Shown here: piece by piece, positions 38,102 to 45,957 of the stretch
Layout: each line of letters starts with the position of its first letter
Position numbering within the stretch: the stretch's first letter is position 1
From: DASWJZ01 sp963805325
GTDB taxonomy: Bacteria > Pseudomonadota > Alphaproteobacteria > Rhizobiales > Afifellaceae
DNA length: 64,000 nucleotides
Reading direction: 5' to 3'
Assembly (NCBI GenBank): GCA_963805325.1
Contig: CAWDTS010000009.1
Location: forward strand, 186,001 to 250,000
Translations under genes and position numbers: made by a program
The notes under the pieces: model-generated
Seen by the model: only the letters and a program-made list of their open reading frames with translations
Database searches by the model: none
What the model was told of the DNA's origin: nothing

Positions 38102-38178
38102 CTGAGCGATCCCCCGGGTTCGTCGGCACACCTCGCCGCAGTAGCCCGCCGGCACTCTTCTGATCTGCTCGGAGCCTG

Positions 38179-39201
38179 TCAACTTGACGGCTTCGTCGTG
38201 GTTTCCGCGAATGCCGCCATGACCGCCCGGACCTCCCCGACCTCCGCGCCCCGCCGGGTCACGACCGGCACGCGCGTCCGGCGGGAGAGCGCCTCCGCGT
38301 AGTCGGGCAGAAGACGCGTCAGGACCGCCGCCATCATCGCCTCCGACGCGCGGGTGGCCCCGTCCGCAGCCTTCAGCGCGACGCCGAGCCCGAGACCGGG
38401 AAGCGCGCCGCAATAGACGCCCTCGGCGCCGGTCTTCACCAGGGCGGCTCCGGCCAGCGCCGCCATCACCTCCGTGCAGAAGCTTCCGGTCCCGTCGACG
38501 TAGAAGGGCTCAGTGACCGCGGCACGGTAAATGCGGCGCGCTGCTTCCGCGCGCGCCTTCGACATCCCCTCGCCTGTCGCGAAACGCGCGAAGCCGCGGG
38601 CAAGGCTCGAAAGCGGTACGGCGTAGGTCGGGATTGAGCAACCGTCGACGCCGCAGTTCTCCGCCGTATGCGGCGCGCCCGTCAGGCTCGACAGAGCTTC
38701 GCCGACGGCGCGCTGAACGGGGTGATCCGGCGCGACATAGCCATGATGATCGAAGCCGAGATGCTTCGCCAGTGCGAGGAAGTTCGCGTGCTTGCCGGAG
38801 CAGTTGTTGTGGAGCTGGTTCGGCTTCTCGCCGCGGCGCGCGAGGTCGGCGGCGGACTTTGCGTTCGTCGGCCAGTGGACACCGCATTCGAGTGCCGTCT
38901 CGTCAAGCCCGATTGCGGCAAGCATGGCCTTGACGCCGGCAACGTGCTGCGGCTCCCCGCAATGCGAGGCCTGAGAAAGGGCGAGCTCGCGATCGCCAAA
39001 GCCGAAGGCGTCAGCCGCACCGCTTTCGACCAGCGGGATCGCCTGGATCGCCTTCACCGCCGAGCGCGGATAAACGCGCTCTTCGACATCGCCGAGCGTG
39101 AGAACCGGCTTTCCGTTCGCCTCGACGACGGCGACCGAGCCGCGATGGCGGCTTTCCACGCGGTCGCCGCGGGTCACTTCGACTAGGACGGGATTCACCA
39201 T
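38179..39201 (-). CDS. Asparaginase, Rhizobium etli ReAV type (class 3)
   Basis: The product (340 residues) hydrolyses asparagine in the manner of the R. etli ReAV enzyme, unrelated to E. coli AnsA/AnsB and with a serine-hydrolase-like fold. The Ser-Lys pair is Ser47-Lys50 (YPRSAVK), and the zinc site residues Cys134, Lys137 and Cys188 (NNCSGKHAN, GVDGCSIPTYA) match the ligands known for ReAV when shifted by one. It is cytoplasmic. The ATG at 39201 follows GGTGAGAAG. It is divergent from the MacAB-type exporter operon, with an FNR/FixK-like box between them. Confidence 0.87.
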   Translation of the reverse strand: MVNPVLVEVTRGDRVESRHRGSVAVVEANGKPVLTLGDVEERVYPRSAVKAIQAIPLVESGAADAFGFGDRELALSQASHCGEPQHVAGVKAMLAAIGLDETALECGVHWPTNAKSAADLARRGEKPNQLHNNCSGKHANFLALAKHLGFDHHGYVAPDHPVQRAVGEALSSLTGAPHTAENCGVDGCSIPTYAVPLSSLARGFARFATGEGMSKARAEAARRIYRAAVTEPFYVDGTGSFCTEVMAALAGAALVKTGAEGVYCGALPGLGLGVALKAADGATRASEAMMAAVLTRLLPDYAEALSRRTRVPVVTRRGAEVGEVRAVMAAFAETTTKPSS

Positions 39202-39283
39202 CTTCTCACCAGATGCGCCTGCAAGACGCCAGCGACTAGCGCGGCTTCGGGCTTGAGCGCAAGGCCGCAAGTGCTTGATTCAG

Positions 39284-39297
39284 TTGACATGCATCAA
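39284..39297. promoter_or_regulatory. FNR/FixK/NnrR-type binding site
   Basis: TTGACATGCATCAA matches the CRP/FNR family consensus TTGAT-N4-ATCAA at nine of ten positions; it is part of a perfect inverted repeat GTTGA-N6-TCAAC (39283-39298). Its centre lies about 41 bp before a plausible start of transcription for the adaptor gene (CAAACT at 39320-39325 as -10), the class II activator position, and about 90 bp before the divergent asparaginase gene. The regulator itself is not in the window. Confidence 0.5.
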
Positions 39298-39347
39298 CAT
39301 CAAAGGCCGACGCATCTGGCAAACTTTTGAGACACTCTCCATCTAAC

Positions 39348-40649
39348 ATGCAGAGCATGAACATTCAGCAGAAGATCGCGCCGCCCGCCGATGTCGCCGA
39401 GACGCTTGAGCTCGGCAGGTCGCCCACGCACGGCTGGCTTTCGCGGCGGAAACTCATCCTCGGCGCTCTCGCCTTGGCGGGGCTCGTCCTCCTCTATCTC
39501 TTCGTCTTCGGATTCGGAGGCTCGGGCGGTTCGGTCCGCTACCTGACCGAAGCGGCAAAGCGCGGCGCGCTGACCGAGACCGTGACGGCGACCGGAACGG
39601 TCGAACCCACCAACCAGGTCGAGATATCGAGCGAGCTTTCCGGCGCGGTGAAACAGGTGCTCGTCGACTACAACGACCTCGTCACGGCCGGCCAGACCCT
39701 CGCCGTCCTCGACACCGACAAGCTTCAGGCCGACGTGGCGCATGCGCGCGCCACGCTCACCATGCGGAACGCACAGGTGCAGGACGCGGAAGCGACGCTC
39801 GCAGAGGCCAAGCAGGCCTATGATCGCACCCTGGCGCTGACGGAAAAGGATTTCGCGTCAGCGGCGACGCGCGAGCAGACGCAGGCCGCCTACCAGCGCG
39901 GCGTGGCCGGCGTCGCCGTCGCCAAGGCGAATGTGGAAGTCGCGGACGCCGATCTTCTCACCGCCGACACAAACCTCAAGAAGGCGACGATCCACTCGCC
40001 GATCAACGGCGTCGTGATGAGCCGCACCGTGGAACCGGGGCAGACGGTCGCCGCCTCACTGCAAGCGCCGGTGCTCTTCACCATCGCCGAGAATCTCGCC
40101 TCCATGCAGCTTGAGGTCGACGTCGACGAGGCGGATGTCGGCCAGGTGCAGAAGGGACAGGTCGCGACCTTTGCCGTCGATGCGTTCCGCGACCGCGACT
40201 TCCCGGCGCAGGTCGACACTGTCCGCGTGGCGCCCGTGACCATCAACAACGTCGTCACCTACACCGCCGTGCTGACGTTCGACAATTCCGACATGTTGCT
40301 TCGCCCCGGCATGACCGCAACGGCGGATATCGTCGTGAAGAAGGTCGACGATGCGCTTCTCGTTCCGAACGCGGCGCTCCGTTATGCGCCGCCGGCAACG
40401 CAGTCGACGGCGCGAAGCAGCGGCGGCGGGCTGCTGCGCATGCTGATGCCAAGAGCGCCGAGCAGCGCCGAGGTTGCCAAGGTCACGGAGACGGCCGACG
40501 GCGGCCGCACCGTCTATGAGCTAAAGGACGGCGCGCCGCAGAAGGTCGTCGTGCATGTGGGCGCCACCGACGGCAGCTGGACGGAAGTACTCGACGGGCC
40601 GCTCGAGGCGGGCGCGCCCGTGATTACGGGATCTGAGGCCGCAAAGTGA
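39348..40649 (+). CDS. macA: Efflux periplasmic adaptor (MacA/HlyD family)
   Basis: The product (about 433 residues) is the membrane fusion protein of a MacAB-type tripartite exporter. One membrane helix (LILGALALAGLVLLYLFVFGF) is followed by a lipoyl/barrel-sandwich half GTVEPTNQVEISSELSGAVKQVLVDYNDLV, a helical hairpin (AHARATLTMRNAQVQDAEATL) and the second lipoyl half INGVVMSRTVEPGQTVAA, then beta-barrel and membrane-proximal domains. An unusual low-complexity insert rich in Ser and Pro lies near residue 365. Starts at 39348 and 39357 are both possible. The stop overlaps the next gene. Confidence 0.88.
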   Translation: MQSMNIQQKIAPPADVAETLELGRSPTHGWLSRRKLILGALALAGLVLLYLFVFGFGGSGGSVRYLTEAAKRGALTETVTATGTVEPTNQVEISSELSGAVKQVLVDYNDLVTAGQTLAVLDTDKLQADVAHARATLTMRNAQVQDAEATLAEAKQAYDRTLALTEKDFASAATREQTQAAYQRGVAGVAVAKANVEVADADLLTADTNLKKATIHSPINGVVMSRTVEPGQTVAASLQAPVLFTIAENLASMQLEVDVDEADVGQVQKGQVATFAVDAFRDRDFPAQVDTVRVAPVTINNVVTYTAVLTFDNSDMLLRPGMTATADIVVKKVDDALLVPNAALRYAPPATQSTARSSGGGLLRMLMPRAPSSAEVAKVTETADGGRTVYELKDGAPQKVVVHVGATDGSWTEVLDGPLEAGAPVITGSEAAK

Positions 40650-41365
40650 TGCCGGCGGTCGCCGAAGCGCCCCCACTCGTCGCGTTCGTCAACGTCAGCC
40701 GCATCTACGGGCACGGCGACGCCACTGTCCGCGCGATGGCCGGCGTCGACCTTCGGGTCGACGAAGGCGAATTCGTCGCGATCATGGGGCCGAGCGGCTC
40801 GGGGAAGTCGACGGCGATGAACATCATCGGGTGTCTGGATACACCGACGGGTGGCACGTACGATTTTCGAGGAGTCGATGTCGGCGCGCTCAGTCGCCGG
40901 CAGCGCGCGCTGCTGCGGCGAAATTACCTCGGCTTCGTGTTCCAGGGCTTCAATCTCTTGGCGCGCACAACGGCGCTGGAGAACGTCGAGCTGCCGCTGA
41001 TCTACCGCGGGACGCCAGCGCGTGAGCGCCGCGCCATGGCGCTCTCGGCGCTAGCCGAGGTCGGCCTCAAGGGCTGGGAGGACCATGACCCTAGCCAGCT
41101 CTCTGGCGGCCAGCAGCAGCGCGTCGCGATCGCGCGCGCGATCGTCACCAAGCCGTCGCTGCTACTCGCCGACGAGCCGACCGGCAACCTCAACTCGGCG
41201 ATGAGCCACGAGATCATGCGGCTCCTGACAAACCTCAACGAGCGCAACGGCATTACGGTCATCATGGTCACGCACGAAGCGGAGATGGCGGCCTATGCGT
41301 CGCGCGTGGTCCATTTCCTCGACGGACACGTCGCGTCCGACGAGCGGCGGCGCGAGGCGGCGTAA
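40649..41365 (+). CDS. ABC transporter ATP-binding protein (MacB/LolD type)
   Basis: This 238-residue ATPase drives the exporter. Walker A is GPSGSGKST, the Q-loop VFQGFNLL, the signature LSGGQQQRVAIARAI and Walker B LLLADEPTGNLNS, all typical of the MacB/LolD/FtsE group. Its ATG shares a base with the stop of the adaptor gene and its own stop shares a base with the permease start (TAATG), so the three proteins are made in coupled fashion. The ATPase and permease are separate genes here, unlike E. coli MacB, where they are fused. Confidence 0.9.
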   Translation: MPAVAEAPPLVAFVNVSRIYGHGDATVRAMAGVDLRVDEGEFVAIMGPSGSGKSTAMNIIGCLDTPTGGTYDFRGVDVGALSRRQRALLRRNYLGFVFQGFNLLARTTALENVELPLIYRGTPARERRAMALSALAEVGLKGWEDHDPSQLSGGQQQRVAIARAIVTKPSLLLADEPTGNLNSAMSHEIMRLLTNLNERNGITVIMVTHEAEMAAYASRVVHFLDGHVASDERRREAA

Positions 41366-42567
41366 TGATCTTCGAGACGGTGCGCCTCGCATTCCAGGCG
41401 ATCTTCCGCAACGCGCTGCGCTCGTTCCTGACGGTGCTCGGCGTGGTGATCGGCGTCGGCGCCGTGATCGCGATGGTGACGATCGGCAACGGCACGACCG
41501 CGCAGGTGCAGTCGGAAATATCGTCGCTCGGCACCAACCTCCTTTTCGTGCGGCCCGGCCAGGGCTTCGGCCCGCGCCAGACCGATGCGCCCGCTCTTAC
41601 GCTCGCCGACGCGGACGCGATCGAGCACCAGATTGCCGGACTGCAGGCGGTGGCGCCGACGACCGGAGCAAGCGCCAACGCGGTCTACGGCAGCCAGAAC
41701 TGGAACACCTCGATCACCGGCACCAGCGACGACTTCCTCGTCGCCCGCGACTGGTCGCTTTCCGAGGGGCGCAGCTTCCTCGACAGCGAGATGCGCGCTG
41801 GCCGGGCCGTCTGTATCATCGGTCAGACCGTCAAGAAGGAGCTTTTCGGCGCAGGCGATCCGATCGGCGAGAAGATCCGGCTCGATACGGTGTCCTGCGA
41901 CGTGATCGGCCTGCTCTCAGAGAAGGGCCAGTCGAGCTTCGGCCAGGACCAGGACGACACGATCCTGATGCCGATCCGCACCGTGCAGCGGCGCTTCGCC
42001 GGCAAGACCGACGTGGCCTCGATCTACCTCTCGGCGCGCGACGGCGTCGACACGACGGACATCAAGCGCGACGTCACCTATCTGATGCGCGAGCGCCGCC
42101 ACATCCGCGCAAACGAAGAGGACAACTTCCGCGTCAGCGACATGGCAGAGATGGTCGCCACGATGACCAGCACCACCAAAGTGCTGACCGGGCTGCTGGC
42201 GGCCGTCGCCGCGGTCAGCCTCCTCGTCGGCGGCATCGGCATCATGAACATCATGCTCGTCTCGGTGACGGAGCGGACGCGCGAGATAGGCATCCGGCTG
42301 GCGATCGGGGCGGAAGAAGGCCAGGTGTTGATGCAGTTCCTGGTGGAGGCGATCGTGCTGTCACTGTTCGGCGGGCTGATAGGGGTGGCGCTCGGGCTCG
42401 GGCTTTCGGGCCTCGCCTCGCTCGGCCTCGGCGTGCCCTTCGTGCTCGATCCGAAGATCGTGGCGCTCGCCTTCGTCTTCTCAGCGGCCGTCGGGGTCGG
42501 GTTCGGATTTTTCCCGGCGCGCCGGGCAGCGCATCTCGACCCGATCGAGGCGCTTCGCCGCGAATAG
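41365..42567 (+). CDS. ABC transporter permease (MacB/FtsX type)
   Basis: The 400-residue permease has the MacB topology: one N-terminal helix (NALRSFLTVLGVVIGVGAVIAMV), a large periplasmic domain (residues about 45-265, with SLGTNLLFVRPGQGFG), and three C-terminal helices (LLAAVAAVSLLVGGIGIMNIMLVSV, VEAIVLSLFGGLIGVALGLGLSG, IVALAFVFSAAVGVGFGFFPA). The motif GIMNIMLVSVTERTREIGIRLAIGA is the family signature. With the adaptor and ATPase it forms an exporter of lipophilic compounds, peptides or lipoproteins; an outer-membrane channel is not encoded here. Confidence 0.9.
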   Translation: MIFETVRLAFQAIFRNALRSFLTVLGVVIGVGAVIAMVTIGNGTTAQVQSEISSLGTNLLFVRPGQGFGPRQTDAPALTLADADAIEHQIAGLQAVAPTTGASANAVYGSQNWNTSITGTSDDFLVARDWSLSEGRSFLDSEMRAGRAVCIIGQTVKKELFGAGDPIGEKIRLDTVSCDVIGLLSEKGQSSFGQDQDDTILMPIRTVQRRFAGKTDVASIYLSARDGVDTTDIKRDVTYLMRERRHIRANEEDNFRVSDMAEMVATMTSTTKVLTGLLAAVAAVSLLVGGIGIMNIMLVSVTERTREIGIRLAIGAEEGQVLMQFLVEAIVLSLFGGLIGVALGLGLSGLASLGLGVPFVLDPKIVALAFVFSAAVGVGFGFFPARRAAHLDPIEALRRE

Positions 42568-42581
42568 CGACCGGTGCGCCG

Positions 42582-42875
42582 CTAGACCGGCAACAGCCGA
42601 CTCCGAAAGATGCGTCGCGCGTTGACCGGTGGAATCGCCTCGAGCGCCTGCCGCTCGTCTTCCGTCGTGCCGGTCAGGAACGCGACGACTTGGCTATCGC
42701 CGAATCCCGCCAGATAGGCTTCGATCGCACCGGCGATGTGCCCCTCCGGTTGCGCCGATCGCACGACCAGTGCCCCGTCCTCGACTTTCACATGAACGTT
42801 CGCCGCATGGGCGACTGCGAGGACATTGGCAATTCCGATGCGGTCCGCGCTCGCCTCCAATGGTTTCCCAGTCAT
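42582..42875 (-). CDS. Small hypothetical protein (97 aa)
   Basis: I cannot assign this protein with certainty. The ATG at 42875 has an excellent ribosome site, GGAGG five bases upstream, which argues for a real gene of 97 residues. The part IANVLAVAHAANVHVKVEDGALVVRSAQPEG with the following helix and VVAFLTGTTEDERQ resembles in spacing the TubC N-terminal docking domain type (short helix, two strands with E-DG-L-V-R, then helices), but the match is weak. It is cytoplasmic and convergent with the MacB-type permease gene, 14 bp apart. Confidence 0.5.
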   Translation of the reverse strand: MTGKPLEASADRIGIANVLAVAHAANVHVKVEDGALVVRSAQPEGHIAGAIEAYLAGFGDSQVVAFLTGTTEDERQALEAIPPVNARRIFRSRLLPV

Positions 42876-43018
42876 TTTCGCCTCCATTGGTGAACCAACA
42901 AGATGAGCGCGGATTTGATCCAATTGCCGACAATTCATGGTGGGAGAACTGTTAATTCCCGCCGGAAGCACGCGCCTTCCCGCTGCTTTCCGGGCTAACA
43001 TGCGGCTGGAGGTCCCCC

Positions 43019-43912
43019 ATGCTCGACCGACCACAGCTTGCCGTCGCAGACCTCAAGGCTGCGGCGGGGGAGCGGACATCGCCGATCGAGATCGGCGATC
43101 AGACGGTGATCGTCGGCGACTGCGCGAAGGCGCTCGCCGAGCTCCCTGAGCAATCGATCGACGTGGTCGTCACCTCGCCGCCCTACAATATCGGCCTGAA
43201 CTACCGCTCCTATGACGACGGCGGAGACCGGGGCGCCTATCTCGCCTGGCTCGGCGAGATCGGTCGGCTTCTCCATCGGGTGATGAAGGACGACGCCTCG
43301 TTCTTCCTGAACATTGCCGGCACCTGCTCCGACCCGTGGATCGCGTCGGACGCGGCGAACGCGATGCGCGACATCTTCCGCCTGCAGAACGCCATCGTCT
43401 GGGTGAAGTCGCTGTCGATCGGCGACGACACGTTCGGGCATTTCAAGCCAGTGAACTCCGCGCGCTATCTGAACCACACGCATGAGCACGTCTTCCACTT
43501 CACCAAGGCGGGAAAGACGCCGCTCGATCGGCTCGCCGTCGGCGTGCCCTTCAAGGACAAGTCCAACATTTCGCGCTGGGGCCATGCGAACGACCGGCGC
43601 TGCGCCGGCGATGTCTGGTTCATCCCCTACGAGACGATCCGCTCGAAGGCGCAACGCGACCATCATCCGAGCCCCTTCCCCGTGGCGCTGCCGGAGCGCT
43701 GCATCAAGCTGCACGGCAAGGTGGACGCGGTGGTGCTCGACCCCTTCCTCGGCGTCGGGTCAACCCTGATTGCGGCGCAACGGCTCGGCTGCCGCGGCAT
43801 CGGCATCGAGATCGACCAGACCTATGCCGAAATCGGCGGCTTGGCACTTGCGCGAGCGGCTGATCTAAGCGCGCCGCCGGCATGGAATGCGCACGCGCCT
43901 CCGCGCGGTTAG
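43019..43912 (+). CDS. DNA methyltransferase, beta class (N4-cytosine or N6-adenine)
   Basis: The 297-residue enzyme has the catalytic motif TSPPYN (residues 52-57) ahead of the AdoMet motif DPFLGVGSTLIAAQRLG (from about 241), the order of beta-class amino-methyltransferases. SPPY rather than DPPY is more often seen in N4-cytosine enzymes, though exceptions exist. It is shorter than the cell-cycle enzyme CcrM and lacks its C-terminal extension. No restriction endonuclease gene is adjacent, so it appears to be an orphan. The ATG follows GGAGG by six bases. Confidence 0.85.
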   Translation: MLDRPQLAVADLKAAAGERTSPIEIGDQTVIVGDCAKALAELPEQSIDVVVTSPPYNIGLNYRSYDDGGDRGAYLAWLGEIGRLLHRVMKDDASFFLNIAGTCSDPWIASDAANAMRDIFRLQNAIVWVKSLSIGDDTFGHFKPVNSARYLNHTHEHVFHFTKAGKTPLDRLAVGVPFKDKSNISRWGHANDRRCAGDVWFIPYETIRSKAQRDHHPSPFPVALPERCIKLHGKVDAVVLDPFLGVGSTLIAAQRLGCRGIGIEIDQTYAEIGGLALARAADLSAPPAWNAHAPPRG

Positions 43913-44000
43913 GAAATCATTAACTGCTTCCGCATCATCGTCTCGTCGAAGTGATTTCGGCCGGCCATCGGGTGCCGGCCCTGCTTGAGGCGAGGCGCGC

Positions 44001-44231
44001 ATGGCGGAGAAGCGCAAGGCATTCGCAGGCAAGTCGGCCGGAGAGGCTCGGGTCTATGCCTCCGACTGGCTCATGAACTTCAGGGACCACGGACCTCTCG
44101 ACATCAGGAGCATCCGCGTCGCGGAGGACGGCGCCTACTTCGTCGCCACCGTCACTTACGCCGAGATGTCGATCGAGGCCGCACCGCGCTACTTCGAGAA
44201 CTACGAGCCGGCGCTGCTCAAGTCGGCCTGA
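44001..44231 (+). CDS. Small hypothetical protein (76 aa)
   Basis: No family recognised. The product is a soluble 76-residue protein with a mixed fold suggested by alternating segments: KSAGEARVYASDWLMNFRDHG, then strands IRSIRVAEDGAYFVATVTY and a helix ENYEPALLKSA. It precedes the cation transporter gene, whose possible CTG start lies 5 bp after its stop; this spacing suggests one transcript. Codon composition is like the neighbours. Confidence 0.55.
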   Translation: MAEKRKAFAGKSAGEARVYASDWLMNFRDHGPLDIRSIRVAEDGAYFVATVTYAEMSIEAAPRYFENYEPALLKSA

Positions 44232-44235
44232 CCTC

Positions 44236-44841
44236 CTGTCGGGCCCTACGGAAACGGCAGCATCAGGACTCCGCCGCGCCGTTCTCGTCGTCGCGCTTCT
44301 GAACCTCGCTTATTTCGGCGTGGAATTTTCCGTCGCGGTTCGGATCGGCTCCGTCTCGCTCTTCGCCGACAGCGTCGATTTCCTCGAAGACACCTCGCTC
44401 AACCTGCTGATTCTCCTGGGGCTCGGCTGGAGCGTGAAGAACCGCGCGCGGCTAGGCATGGTTCTCGCCGGCATACTGCTCGTGCCGGGTCTCGCGACGC
44501 TCTGGACGGCGTGGCAGAAATTCGCGACGCCCGTCGCGCCGGAGGCCGTGGCGCTGACGCTGACCGGCGGCGGCGCGCTTCTCGTCAATTTGACCTGCGC
44601 CTTCATCCTCGCGCGCTTCCGCCATCACTCAGGGAGCTTGACCCGCGCGGCCTTCCTCTCCGCCCGCAACGATGCGCTCGCCAATGTCGCAATCATCAGC
44701 GCGGGGCTGGTGACTGCGGCGACGCTCTCGCTCTGGCCGGATTTGATCGTGGGGCTCGGGATTGCGGCGCTTAACGCGGATGCGGCACGGGAGGTGTATT
44801 TGAGGGCGAAGAGGGAGCACGCGGGGGAAGCGGAGGCTTAG
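44236..44841 (+). CDS. Cation transporter (CDF family-like membrane protein)
   Basis: The product resembles the short cation diffusion facilitator-like proteins: first helix RRAVLVVALLNLAYFGVEF, the metal-site segment SLFADSVDFLEDTSLNLLILLGLG, ARLGMVLAGILLVPGLATLW, ALLVNLTCAFILARFRHHSGS and SARNDALANVAIISAGLV, with His and Asp pairs as expected. The first in-frame GTG (44320) lies inside the first helix, so translation must begin earlier. The only upstream candidate I see in frame is CTG at 44236, coupled to the previous stop; a lost start through an indel is the other option. The stop and downstream bases are duplicated in decayed form 600 bp on. Confidence 0.72.
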   Translation: MSGPTETAASGLRRAVLVVALLNLAYFGVEFSVAVRIGSVSLFADSVDFLEDTSLNLLILLGLGWSVKNRARLGMVLAGILLVPGLATLWTAWQKFATPVAPEAVALTLTGGGALLVNLTCAFILARFRHHSGSLTRAAFLSARNDALANVAIISAGLVTAATLSLWPDLIVGLGIAALNADAAREVYLRAKREHAGEAEA

Positions 44842-44931
44842 GCGGTCCGCATTGCGCGAACTCCGCGGCGATTGGACTGGAACGCAGCGGCGCGGGCGCG
44901 TTCAGCCAATCAAGCGCGTCACCGGACGATG

Positions 44932-45198
44932 CTATCCGAAGCTCGACGCGGCCAATATGTAAAAGCCGCTGCCGCGCCGCGAATACGCCTTTCGCGCTGC
45001 CTCAAATATGCGCGCGCGGTTGCCGTCGAATGCAACGAGAAACCCGTCTTCGTTCAGGGGAGTCGTCCGATCGATCAGGCTGAGCGCGTCGTCCTCTACG
45101 AGGAACGACACCTCGCACGCGTCGTCATGTCCCCAAAAACGAACACCATGGTGCCGAGGATCGTAGCTGCGGCTTTGATTGGGGAAATTGATCGTCAT
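44932..45198 (-). CDS. DUF1488 family protein
   Basis: The 88-residue product fits DUF1488: MTINFPNQSRSYDPRHHGVRFWGHDDACEVSFLVE type start, DALSLIDRT, and the helix AFDGNRARIFEAARKAYSRRG followed by a C-terminal strand YILAASSFG. Small, cytoplasmic, unknown function, common in rhizobia. It lies between the cation transporter gene and a decayed copy of that gene's 3' end. Confidence 0.8.
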   Translation of the reverse strand: MTINFPNQSRSYDPRHHGVRFWGHDDACEVSFLVEDDALSLIDRTTPLNEDGFLVAFDGNRARIFEAARKAYSRRGSGFYILAASSFG

Positions 45199-45284
45199 GT
45201 CGGCAAGGCGCTCCTTGCGCGCTCTACATAGATAGGCGTGGACCTGAGAGATTTCAACTTAAGTTATTGGAGGGCGACATTGCC

Positions 45285-45441
45285 GGTCAGCGATCATCGC
45301 GGCCGGGCTGGTGACGGCGGCGGTGATTTCGGTCTGGCTGGATCAGACGTCGGCCTCGACATCGCCGCGCTCAACGCGAATGCGGCGCGGGAGGTGTAAT
45401 CAAGGGCGAGAAGCGAGCACGCGGAGGAAGCGGAGGCCTAA
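45285..45441 (+). pseudogene. Decayed duplicate of the 3' end of the cation transporter gene
   Basis: This stretch aligns over about 150 bases with the last 50 codons of the cation transporter (44692-44841). Shared pieces include GGGCTGGTGAC, GCGGGAGGTGTA and GCGGAGGC. Translation gives fragments IIAAGLVTAAVISVWLD and, one frame on, VGLDIAALNANAAREV, against IISAGLVTAATLSLWPD and VGLGIAALNADAAREV in the intact gene. A one-base deletion and a stop after AAREV show it is not functional. It fills most of the 306 bp without a gene between 45199 and 45504; nothing else is recognisable there. Confidence 0.75.
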
Positions 45442-45504
45442 ATCGAATTCTCACGATGATTATTTTGTTCGCGAAATTGGAGAGCCGACAGTAACGTCTA
45501 CTCC

Positions 45505-45951
45505 ATGAAACACCTGTTCACACGGGGCGCTTTATCACTCGCTCTTTCGCCTATCATGCTTGGAAACTCGTTAGCTCAAGAGCGGACTTGCCCCGCAGGC
45601 TTGGCACCGGTTTTTTGGTCCGAACAGGGACCGCCTGACGAATATCGTGACACCTACGTGTTTTTCGCCGACGCCTCAGATGCCAATCGGGTTCTGCACT
45701 ATTTGCCGGCCACCAGTTCTGCACAGTGGCTAAACATTTCGGCAGGTAGTACGGGAATTCCCTATCGTGGTCTCTATGCCGATGGCGCGAAAGACGCTGC
45801 AACTGTATTCTTTCGATTTCTAGATATTCGAGATGGCGATAAGCCAAGCGACAAGGTTTACTCGGCCTTGCTTGTCGACATGATGGTTTACTGGCCGGTG
45901 TGCGCGAAATCGGAGGCGATCGAACGATGGAAAGCGCTTGCCGGGCCTTAG
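45505..45951 (+). CDS. Secreted hypothetical protein (148 aa)
   Basis: No family recognised. The precursor has a signal peptide (MKHLFTRGALSLALSPIMLGNSLAQE) and a mature part of about 123 residues rich in aromatic residues (TYVFFADASDANRVLHYL, ATVFFRFLDIRD, MMVYWPVCAKSE) with two Cys, probably one disulfide. Base composition is lower in GC than the surroundings (33 of 60 at 45661-45720), and no neighbour gives context, so recent acquisition is possible. Confidence 0.55.
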   Translation: MKHLFTRGALSLALSPIMLGNSLAQERTCPAGLAPVFWSEQGPPDEYRDTYVFFADASDANRVLHYLPATSSAQWLNISAGSTGIPYRGLYADGAKDAATVFFRFLDIRDGDKPSDKVYSALLVDMMVYWPVCAKSEAIERWKALAGP

Positions 45952-45957
45952 CGATCC

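Noticed and set aside
43019..43912. CcrM cell-cycle methyltransferase
   Set aside because: The motif is SPPY rather than DPPY, the protein is about 60 residues too short and the CcrM C-terminal domain is missing.
44879..44902. GGAAC followed by CGTT, considered as second EcfG promoter
   Set aside because: Spacing is 15 rather than 16-17 bases and no plus-strand gene begins within 500 bp.
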